Source: Casp-actino8 sp044355095
GTDB taxonomy: Bacteria > Actinomycetota > Acidimicrobiia > Acidimicrobiales > Ilumatobacteraceae
Direction of reading: 5' to 3'
Assembly: GCA_044355095.1 (NCBI GenBank)
Contig: JBIKYT010000031.1
Location: 1 to 24,028 of the forward strand
Length of the DNA: 24,028 nt
Every line of letters begins with the position of its first letter. The first letter of the stretch is position 1. The translations under genes were made by a program, and so were the position numbers. Below, one piece after another: positions 16,525 through 22,963 of this stretch. Under the pieces are notes generated by a model. It made no database searches. It saw nothing but the letters and a program-made list of their open reading frames with translations, and had not been told where the DNA came from.

Positions 16525-16579
16525 GTGATTCTGGTGCATAATCGTTGCGGATATCGCAAGGATTATGCACCAGAATCAC
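16525..16579. repeat. Long palindromic hairpin between btuD and the DinB-like gene
   Basis: GTGATTCTGGTGCATAATC (16525-16543) is a perfect inverted copy of 16561-16579. After one G/G mismatch the stem continues with TTGCGG (16545-16550) against TCGCAA (16554-16559), closed by an ATA loop. In all there are about 25 pairs in 55 bp. The btuD stop (16576-16578) lies in one arm and the ATG at 16539 lies in the other. No T-tract follows on the minus strand, so this is not a standard intrinsic terminator; attenuation, RNA processing or a protein-binding palindrome are options. Confidence 0.9.
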
Positions 16580-17361
16580 GCTAGAGGTACCGTTCTTCTA
16601 GGTACGACGACAACCGTGCCATCTGGTTCGTGAAGAACAGTCACTGACACCCCATAGAACTCAGACAATGTCTCGGCTTTCAACACTTGTTCGGCCGGAC
16701 CTGACGCGACGCAGTGACCTTGATGTAACAACGCGAGACGGTCGCTATATAAACCAGCCAGCGTCAGATCGTGCATTGCCGAGACCACCGTAAAGCCATG
16801 CTCGCGCCGCAAACTATCGACCAATTCAAGTGCTTGTTGTTGATGGCCGATATCTAACGCACTCGTTGGCTCATCAAGCAACATAATCGGCGCTTCTTGA
16901 GCCAGTACACGCGCAATCACTAATCGTTGACGCTCGCCGCCTGACAGAGTTCCGAGTCTCCGATTCGCGAAGTGTTCAAGATCAAGTCGTTCGATAACTC
17001 GGGCCACCATCATCCGATCATGTTTGGTTTCGTGACCAAAATATCCCACGTATGGATTTCGTCCCAGTAAGACGTATTCAGCGGCGGTCATATCGTCTGG
17101 CATTGAGGGTGACTGTGGAACATGCGCGACTAACGCGGCTCGTCGACGCGATGAACGTAGATGCAACGGCGAACCATCAACCAAGATGCCGCCGTCATGT
17201 TTGACTAAACCAGCTGCAGAACGCAAAAGTGATGACTTGCCGGCACCGTTTGGCCCAATGAGACATAACCACTCCCCTGGTCGAACCGTGTCAGTGAAAC
17301 CTTGAACTGCAGTTGAGGATCCGTATTTGACAGATACATCAACAAAGGCCAGTGATGTCAT
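16576..17361 (-). CDS. btuD: Cobalamin ABC transporter, ATP-binding protein
   Basis: This 261-residue ATPase is of the BtuD/FecE/FhuC group. It has Walker A LIGPNGAGKSS (Lys42), Q-loop HVPQSPSM, a FecE-type VLLGRNPYVG segment, signature LSGGERQRLVIARVL, Walker B IMLLDEPTSALD and the switch His in VVSAMHDLTLAG. By family alone it could serve siderophore or haem uptake; the cobalamin riboswitch at the head of this gene run makes vitamin B12 or a precursor the likely cargo. Its ATG overlaps the permease stop by 4 bases (ATGA). A 55-bp hairpin begins at its stop codon. Confidence 0.9.
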   Translation of the reverse strand: MTSLAFVDVSVKYGSSTAVQGFTDTVRPGEWLCLIGPNGAGKSSLLRSAAGLVKHDGGILVDGSPLHLRSSRRRAALVAHVPQSPSMPDDMTAAEYVLLGRNPYVGYFGHETKHDRMMVARVIERLDLEHFANRRLGTLSGGERQRLVIARVLAQEAPIMLLDEPTSALDIGHQQQALELVDSLRREHGFTVVSAMHDLTLAGLYSDRLALLHQGHCVASGPAEQVLKAETLSEFYGVSVTVLHEPDGTVVVVPRRTVPLA

Positions 17362-18419
17362 CGTGAAGCTCCTTGACGTGAACGTAAAACGATAATGAAA
17401 AACGGTGCACCTAAAAATGCGGTGACGACTCCGATAGGAGTTTCAGCTGGGTCGGACAAAATTCGCCCAGGGATATCGGCGACGATCAAAAAGGCCGCAC
17501 CGAAAAGAACGGTCAGTGGCAAGATACGGCGATAACTCGAACCAGCGAGCAATCGAACTAAATGAGGAACAACAATTCCGACAAACCCGATGAGTCCACT
17601 CACGCTCACCACTGCTGCAGTTCCTAACGTTGCAGCAATCACAACGGTGAGTCGAATGCGATCAACACGTGCTCCGAGCGATTGCGCCTCATCATCGCCA
17701 ACGCGCAAGACATCAAGCAACCGACGATGCCACAACAAAACTCCGGTGCTCACAACTACGTACGGCAAAACCAAACGTACGTCGTGCCAAGTAGCCGTTG
17801 ATAAACGACCAAGGATCCAGCTATAGACCTGACGAACAACATCGGTATTTTTCTGCAACATGAACGTCTGAATTGCAGTGGCAAGAGATGTCACGGCAAC
17901 ACCAGCAAGTACGAGCGTTGCCGATGATTTCGCTGCGCCGAACGCTGCACCTACCGAATACGTAATCATCACCGCCACGAGGCCACCAGCAAAGGCAGCT
18001 ATCGGTAATGGGTCAATTGGCCACGACGAACTGCTTGCGCGCGCCGTGACGATAATGACCGTTGCTCCGAGTCCAGCCCCAGCAGCAACACCCAACAAAT
18101 ACGGATCTACCAAGGGATTACGAAACACCCCCTGATACGAAGCGCCAGCAATTGACAACATCGCCCCCACAATGCCGGCGAGAACAACTCGGGGCATACG
18201 AATCTGCCACAGCACAGTGCTTTGCAATTCGGTAGCGCCTGATGTGATGTCAATGAAAGGTAAACGATTCAACAACTCGGCAGGCACCCGCCACCAATCT
18301 GGCCCAGCGGGTCCGACCATGGCGCCGAACAAGAACGCGATCGCAAGCAAGACACATGCCAACGGCATCCACCATGAGCGCTCTGAATCGCGAACTTGTT
18401 CGGGCAACATGTAGGTCAT
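17358..18419 (-). CDS. btuC: Cobalamin ABC transporter, permease
   Basis: This 353-residue FecCD/BtuC-family permease has about ten membrane segments. Typical segments are RMPRVVLAGIVGAMLSIAG, YQGVFRNPLVDPYLLGVAAG, and GLIGFVGIVVPHLVRLLAG with the GFVG-IVVPH cytoplasmic coupling region, then PAETPIGVVTAFLGAPFFI near the end. It forms the membrane channel of a type II importer, normally as a homodimer. Start ATG at 18419 overlaps the btuF stop (ATGA), so expression follows btuF and its riboswitch. The assignment to cobalamin rests on the riboswitch, as in the ATPase. Confidence 0.91.
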   Translation of the reverse strand: MTYMLPEQVRDSERSWWMPLACVLLAIAFLFGAMVGPAGPDWWRVPAELLNRLPFIDITSGATELQSTVLWQIRMPRVVLAGIVGAMLSIAGASYQGVFRNPLVDPYLLGVAAGAGLGATVIIVTARASSSSWPIDPLPIAAFAGGLVAVMITYSVGAAFGAAKSSATLVLAGVAVTSLATAIQTFMLQKNTDVVRQVYSWILGRLSTATWHDVRLVLPYVVVSTGVLLWHRRLLDVLRVGDDEAQSLGARVDRIRLTVVIAATLGTAAVVSVSGLIGFVGIVVPHLVRLLAGSSYRRILPLTVLFGAAFLIVADIPGRILSDPAETPIGVVTAFLGAPFFIIVLRSRQGASR

Positions 18420-19369
18420 CTCAAACTTGCAATGTATTGGGAAACGCCATCAGCGACAGCTTGCACGTACTCAACGAGACGCGGTCCCCAGCGAGACGCA
18501 ATGTCGTCGTCAATGGCAACAATGTTGCCCGACACAACCGCTGACAAGCCCGACCATCCTGGACGAGCAGCAACCGTTTCAGCGGTTACACCCAAATTCA
18601 CGTCAGCCAAGAAAATGACATTCGGATCCTGGCTTACGATGAACTCTGCCGACAATTGCGGATAATCTGTTTCGCCTTCGGTGGCATCAGCAATATTGCG
18701 CATGCCGAAGAGTTCATAGATTGAACCGATAAACGTATTTCCCGTCACCGAGTAATACGTGTCATCGAGTTCGTGGTAGTAGCTAATTGGCGTGGCCGGA
18801 ATTTCAATTGCTGCAACAATTTCAGCAATGTCATCTTTCATTTTCTGAGTAACGCTTTGCGCATTATCAAGGCGGCCGACCACATCTCCGAGTTCAACAA
18901 TCTGTTCATACGCCTCGTCCAAAGTCATCGGAGCAGGACTCACCCATGACTCAATTCCGATCGTTGACAATTGTTCAGCGAGTCCGCTGAAGTCATCACC
19001 AATCACTACCAAATCGGGCTCAAGGGCCGAGATTGCTTCGACGTTAGGTTCGTACGCCGAAATATCGGTGAGAACTGATGCTGATTCTGCGGGGTAATTC
19101 GACATTGAATCGACCGCAACCACTTGGTCACCCGCTCCAAGCGCATACAAGATTTCGGTATGCGTTGGCGACAACGACACAATTCGTTGCGGTGTATCGT
19201 CGACAACTGCAGTTGACACCGGCGCTTCTGTTTCAACACTGGCTGATGAATCTGTTTTGTCGCCACCACATGCTGCGAGCAGTGAGCTCAGGGCGACGAG
19301 TGATCCAATCAGGACACGGCGTGTGGTTCGACGCTGAGGTTTATTGGCACTTACTAGGTTTGCTTTCAT
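18416..19369 (-). CDS. btuF: Cobalamin-binding lipoprotein of the ABC transporter
   Basis: This 317-residue class III periplasmic-type binding protein has a signal peptide with twin-Arg-like basic start (RRTTRR), hydrophobic core and lipobox LLAAC (Cys34), so it is membrane-anchored outside the cell. The mature domain starts with QRIVSLSPTHTEILYALGAG, the typical BtuF/FecB opening, and has the two-lobe layout with a long helix (about residues 165-195). Cargo is inferred from the upstream riboswitch. The frame is open to 19468, but the ATG at 19369 has GGAGGAAG five bases upstream and begins just before the signal peptide; the longer version would read through riboswitch sequence. Confidence 0.92.
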   Translation of the reverse strand: MKANLVSANKPQRRTTRRVLIGSLVALSSLLAACGGDKTDSSASVETEAPVSTAVVDDTPQRIVSLSPTHTEILYALGAGDQVVAVDSMSNYPAESASVLTDISAYEPNVEAISALEPDLVVIGDDFSGLAEQLSTIGIESWVSPAPMTLDEAYEQIVELGDVVGRLDNAQSVTQKMKDDIAEIVAAIEIPATPISYYHELDDTYYSVTGNTFIGSIYELFGMRNIADATEGETDYPQLSAEFIVSQDPNVIFLADVNLGVTAETVAARPGWSGLSAVVSGNIVAIDDDIASRWGPRLVEYVQAVADGVSQYIASLR

Positions 19370-19373
19370 GAAA

Positions 19374-19398
19374 GCTTCCTCCATTGCTTTGAGGAAGC
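19374..19398 (-). promoter_or_regulatory. Hairpin masking the btuF Shine-Dalgarno
   Basis: Read on the minus strand, GCTTCCTC (19398-19391) pairs with GAGGAAGC (19381-19374), an 8-bp stem with a 9-nt loop, and the right arm contains the btuF Shine-Dalgarno. It sits between the cobalamin aptamer and the ATG at 19369, so it is a good candidate for the expression platform that blocks translation when B12 is bound. Two more CCTC-containing pyrimidine tracts just upstream (19400-19430) could be alternative partners. Confidence 0.7.
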
Positions 19399-19464
19399 AA
19401 GAGGAGTGCGAGGAAAGGACAAGCCATTCCTGCGCGATCCGCCCTTGCCTCGAGGGTTGATATC

Positions 19465-19590
19465 GCATACAGATCAGGCGACCGGACTCGTTAGCGAAAC
19501 TCTCGTTTGCTACACAACCGTTGCGGGACAGTGCCGGAATCTCACCGGACTTCGCTGTTTTCTGTACGTGTCGACTATTGCCGACGGAGT
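19465..19590 (-). promoter_or_regulatory. Cobalamin riboswitch
   Basis: On the minus strand the conserved core reads GAAGTCCGGTGAGATTCCGG, then CACTGTCCCGCAACGGT, then after a variable stem-loop GAGTCCGGTCGCCTG (19489-19475). These are the adenosylcobalamin-riboswitch signatures (GGTG-A-TCCG, ACTG-CCCGCAACxGT, GAGTC-G). It heads the btuF-btuC-btuD run and should lower import when B12 is plentiful. Exact aptamer ends are approximate. Confidence 0.94.
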
Positions 19591-19592
19591 GA

Positions 19593-19621
19593 ATCTAACA
19601 CATAGAAGTACTCGCGTTCAA
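19593..19621 (-). promoter_or_regulatory. Promoter of the B12 uptake operon
   Basis: On the minus strand TTGAAC (19621-19616) and TTAGAT (19598-19593) are separated by exactly 17 bp and resemble sigma70-type -35 and -10 boxes. Transcription would start near 19586, at the 5' edge of the cobalamin riboswitch. The promoter sits just past the end of the aminotransferase gene. Confidence 0.55.
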
Positions 19622-19628
19622 CAATTTG

Positions 19629-20843
19629 TTAAGAGCGCGCCACCAAATCAGCGATTCGTCGAATGCCTTCTTCAAGATCGGCATCACCAAGAGCAAATGA
19701 GAATCGTGCGTAACCAGATGTCCCGAATGCTTCACCAGGAACAATTGCCACTTTTACTTCCGACAAAATGATGTCAGCAAGTTCCATGCTGTTATTCGCA
19801 GTCTTGCCATTGAAGGTTTTGCCAATTAAGCCAGTGACATTCGGGTAGCAATAAAACGCACCTTCTGGTTCAAGACATGTGATGCCCTGAATGTCATTCA
19901 ACATTCGATGCATTGTGCGCCCACGACGTTCGAATGCATCGCGCATCATTGATACAGCCGACAGATCGCCAGCAACTGCTGCAAGCGCTGCTGCTTGTGC
20001 AACGTTATTGACATTTGAAGTGGCATGACTTTGGAAGTTGATTGATGCTTTCATCACATCTGAAGGTCCGATCATCCAACCAACGCGCCAACCAGTCATT
20101 GCGTATGTCTTCGCAACGCCATTCACAATGAGACACTGATTCGCCAGTTCAGGAACGAGCGTTGGCATGCTCGTGAATTTATGTTGACCGTACGTGAGGT
20201 GTTCGTAAATCTCGTCAGTGATCACCCAGATACCGCGCGATACTGCCCACTCACCAATGGCCTTCACTTCTTCAGGTGGATACACCGAACCCGAGGGGTT
20301 ATCAGGCGACACGAACAACAAAACTTTCGTGCGCTTTGTTAGGGCTTTTTCGAGCTGCTCAACCGTGACCCGAAATCCTGTTTCTTCAGTCGTGTCAACG
20401 ACAACAGGAACTCCGCCTGCCAATGTGACCGCTTCGGGATAAGTGGTCCAATACGGAGCAGGCACAATGACTTCATCGCCCGGATCACACAACGCCGCAA
20501 ATGCGGTGAACACAGCGTGCTTGCCACCGTTCGTGACGAGGACTTGATTGGCAGTTGTCTGAAAGCCACTGTCGCGCAAAGTCTTCGCAGCGATTGCCTC
20601 ACGCAATTCAGGTAGTCCGGCCGCGGGCGTGTAACGATGCATCTTCGGGTCGCGACAAGCCTTCACTGCTGCCTCAACAATGTGCTCTGGCGTCGGGAAG
20701 TCGGGCTCGCCGGCGCCGAAACCAATCACGTTTTCGCCAGCAGCTTTCAGGGCCTTGGCTTTGGCATCTACAGCCAAAGTTGCCGATTCAGCGATGGCTG
20801 CGAGACGAGAAGATGTGCGCTTGCTTTGGGGTGACGAACTCAT
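19629..20843 (-). CDS. Pyridoxal-phosphate aminotransferase, aspartate type (class I)
   Basis: This 404-residue fold-type I aminotransferase is close to bacterial aspartate aminotransferases of subgroup Ib. Seen are GFGAGEPDFPTPEHI for substrate binding, YTPAAGLPELREAIA, the PDNPSG motif with the Asn that contacts PLP, and the PLP lysine in VAKTYAMTGWRVGW (Lys245). ARFSFALGD near the C-terminus carries the carboxylate-binding Arg. The likely reaction is aspartate plus 2-oxoglutarate to oxaloacetate plus glutamate; prephenate or other specificities in this subgroup cannot be excluded. ATG codons at 20843 and 20852 are both possible starts. It is head to head with serC, with only 18 or 9 bases between start codons. 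Confidence 0.9.
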   Translation of the reverse strand: MSSSPQSKRTSSRLAAIAESATLAVDAKAKALKAAGENVIGFGAGEPDFPTPEHIVEAAVKACRDPKMHRYTPAAGLPELREAIAAKTLRDSGFQTTANQVLVTNGGKHAVFTAFAALCDPGDEVIVPAPYWTTYPEAVTLAGGVPVVVDTTEETGFRVTVEQLEKALTKRTKVLLFVSPDNPSGSVYPPEEVKAIGEWAVSRGIWVITDEIYEHLTYGQHKFTSMPTLVPELANQCLIVNGVAKTYAMTGWRVGWMIGPSDVMKASINFQSHATSNVNNVAQAAALAAVAGDLSAVSMMRDAFERRGRTMHRMLNDIQGITCLEPEGAFYCYPNVTGLIGKTFNGKTANNSMELADIILSEVKVAIVPGEAFGTSGYARFSFALGDADLEEGIRRIADLVARS

Positions 20844-20861
20844 GCCTGCCATGCTAAGACA

Positions 20862-22010
20862 GTGAGCATTACTGACCCCCGATCAATTCGCATTTCTTCC
20901 AATCTTTTGCCAGCCGACGGTCGCTTCGGTTGCGGACCTTCGAAAGTGCGACCCGAACAGATGGAGGCCTTGGCTGCGGCCGGACCAGCCCTCATGGGTA
21001 CATCACACCGCCAAGCCCCCGTGAAGAATTTGGTGGGATCGGTTCGCTCTGGGCTGACCGATTTGTTTGGACTTCCCGAAGGTTGGGAGATCGTTCTTGG
21101 CAATGGTGGCTCGACAGTTTTTTGGGATGTAGCAACTTTCGGACTTGTTGAAAGCCACAGTCAACACTTGGTGTTTGGCGAGTTCTCATCGAAGTTTGCC
21201 GAAGCCGTTGCCGCTGCACCACATTTGGGCGATCCGACCGTGATCAAGACTGACCCTGGCACTCATCCGACCGCGACCTCACAATCTGGAATCGATACCT
21301 ACGCCTTCACCCATAATGAGACATCCACTGGCGTGATGATGCCCCTGGTACGCCCAGCGGACAGTGGCGATGCTTTGGTGGTCGTCGATGCAACGTCGGC
21401 AGCTGGTGGCTTGCTCTGGAATCCATCTGAAGTCGATGTTTACTACTTCGCTCCGCAAAAGTGCTTCGCATCCGATGGTGGCTTGTGGTTTGCCGCCTGT
21501 TCACCGCGCGCGCTTGAACGAATTGAGAAAATTTCGGCATCGAAGCGCTGGATCCCCGCATCGCTTGACCTGAAGATCGCACTTGACAACAGCAAGGCGA
21601 ATCAGACCTACAACACGCCCGCACTCGCCACCTTGGTCATGCTTGATGCACAAGTGAAGTGGATGAATGAAATCGGTGGATTAAGCGCATGCAATGCCCG
21701 TTCGGCTCAATCATCGTCCATCTTGTATTCATGGGCCGAGTCACGCGATTGGGCCACCCCATTCGTGAGCAATCCCGCCCAGCGTTCGCAGGTTGTCGGA
21801 ACAATTGACATTGCCGCGGTAGCCGACGGCGGAGTTGATGCCAATGACGTGTGCGCCGCTTTGCGGGCAAATGGAGTTGTTGACACCGACAGTTACCGCA
21901 AATTGGGGCGTAATCAGATACGAGTTGGCATGTTTCCTGCGATTGATCCCGAAGATGTTCAGGCCCTGACGGCGTGCATTGACGTTGTGGTTGAGGCATT
22001 GCGCGGGTGA
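20862..22010 (+). CDS. serC: Phosphoserine aminotransferase
   Basis: This 382-residue PLP enzyme converts 3-phosphohydroxypyruvate and glutamate to phosphoserine in serine synthesis. It belongs to the mycobacterial-type SerC group: LLPADGRFGCGPSKVRPEQ at the N-terminus, MGTSHRQAPVKNLVG, LGNGGSTVFWD, VDATSAAGGL and the PLP lysine in YFAPQKCFASDGG (Lys200). The GTG at 20862 is the only start that keeps the conserved N-terminus, apart from a non-standard ATT. Its 3' end comes 10 bases before the PAC2 gene start at 22021, suggesting one transcript. Confidence 0.94.
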   Translation: MSITDPRSIRISSNLLPADGRFGCGPSKVRPEQMEALAAAGPALMGTSHRQAPVKNLVGSVRSGLTDLFGLPEGWEIVLGNGGSTVFWDVATFGLVESHSQHLVFGEFSSKFAEAVAAAPHLGDPTVIKTDPGTHPTATSQSGIDTYAFTHNETSTGVMMPLVRPADSGDALVVVDATSAAGGLLWNPSEVDVYYFAPQKCFASDGGLWFAACSPRALERIEKISASKRWIPASLDLKIALDNSKANQTYNTPALATLVMLDAQVKWMNEIGGLSACNARSAQSSSILYSWAESRDWATPFVSNPAQRSQVVGTIDIAAVADGGVDANDVCAALRANGVVDTDSYRKLGRNQIRVGMFPAIDPEDVQALTACIDVVVEALRG

Positions 22011-22020
22011 GACTCTAGGA

Positions 22021-22887
22021 ATGGAAGTCGCCGATGTCTTGATCTGGGAAGGTTTGGCAGCACCACTGCGCCGTCCCGTCATGGTGGTGGCCTTAACTGG
22101 CTGGTTTGATGCCGCCGGTGTCGCGACATCTGCGATTGAACATCTGGTCCGACACAACGCTGCTGAAATCGTCGCATCGATTGATTGCGACCCGTTTTAC
22201 GATTTCACGCAAATTCGTCCCGAGATTCGAATCGACGACGAAGACGAGCGAGTCATTGAGTGGCCGACCAATGAAATAATTGCGTTGCGATTCCCCGAGT
22301 TTTCTCGCGACATCGTGGTGATGTCGGGCGTTGAACCCCACATTCGTTGGCACACTTTTGTGCGTTGCCTGGTTGCGGCATATTCACGACTTGGTTGCGA
22401 AGCCATCGTGACCGTTGGTGCATCAGCCGACACGGTGCCTCATACGCGCACCCCGTTTGTTGTGGGCAGCACCGTCGATCCGCAGTTGGCACGCACTCTT
22501 GGCTTATCGCGTCCGTCGTACCAAGGAATCACCGGCGTGGTCGGCCTTATGCAGACCGAATTTGAACGCGAGGAGTTGCCGGCGATTTCACTACGAGTTG
22601 GAGTCCCCCACTATTTGGGCAACGCCGAACACCCTCAAGCTTCCGCAGCGTTGTTGCGCCAACTTGAGCATGTCTTGGGAGTGCCGACGCGACACGGTGA
22701 ACTTGAAGAAGACATGGAACGTTGGCGCTCACTTCATGATGACGCCGTGTCCGAAGACGATCGAGCGTTGCGATATGTCCAGATGCTCGAACTTGAGTTT
22801 GATCGACGCGCCGAGGAGCTCATTCCGTCCGGCGACGATTTAGCGGCTGAGTTCCAGAAGTTCCTCGACGACAACCGCCCCGACTAA
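22021..22887 (+). CDS. PAC2-family protein
   Basis: This 288-residue protein matches the PAC2 (proteasome assembly chaperone-like) family of Actinobacteria and Archaea: an opening with RPVMVVALTGWFDAAGVATSA, an IRWHTFVRCLVAA stretch, a VTVGASADTVPHTR segment, and an acidic helical C-terminal tail (DDRALRYVQMLELEFDRRAEEL). The biochemical role in bacteria is not settled; a link to proteasome-type systems is by homology only, and no proteasome gene is present here. The frame is open to 21979 inside serC, but the ATG at 22021 fits the family and has GGGTGAG about 9 bases upstream (AGGA directly abuts the ATG). Confidence 0.87.
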   Translation: MEVADVLIWEGLAAPLRRPVMVVALTGWFDAAGVATSAIEHLVRHNAAEIVASIDCDPFYDFTQIRPEIRIDDEDERVIEWPTNEIIALRFPEFSRDIVVMSGVEPHIRWHTFVRCLVAAYSRLGCEAIVTVGASADTVPHTRTPFVVGSTVDPQLARTLGLSRPSYQGITGVVGLMQTEFEREELPAISLRVGVPHYLGNAEHPQASAALLRQLEHVLGVPTRHGELEEDMERWRSLHDDAVSEDDRALRYVQMLELEFDRRAEELIPSGDDLAAEFQKFLDDNRPD

Positions 22888-22899
22888 CACTCAAATTTT

Positions 22900-22950
22900 G
22901 CCACTCTGTACAAATATGTTCGCTCAGCGCGCTTATTTGTACAGAGTGGC
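22900..22950. terminator. Hairpin between convergent genes, probable two-way terminator
   Basis: GCCACTCTGTACAAATA (22900-22916) is a perfect inverted copy of 22934-22950; inside it a short CGC-TCA-GCG stem-loop (22921-22929) adds further pairing. It lies 12 bases after the PAC2 stop and 13 bases before the stop of the opposite sulfhydrylase gene. TTTT precedes the left arm and TATTTGTT follows the right arm, so the T-tracts are weak but position and symmetry fit a bidirectional terminator. Confidence 0.7.
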
Positions 22951-22963
22951 GTATTTGTTCCAG

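Noticed and set aside
16525..16579. Ordinary intrinsic terminator
   Set aside because: No T-tract follows the stem on the minus strand, and the stem is longer and more AT-rich than typical terminators.
16576..19369. Siderophore or haem importer instead of B12
   Set aside because: Protein families alone allow it, but the cobalamin riboswitch directly upstream decides for cobalamin.
19370..19468. N-terminal extension of btuF by 33 residues
   Set aside because: The sequence is riboswitch leader and Shine-Dalgarno hairpin; a signal peptide starts at the ATG at 19369, which has a good ribosome site.
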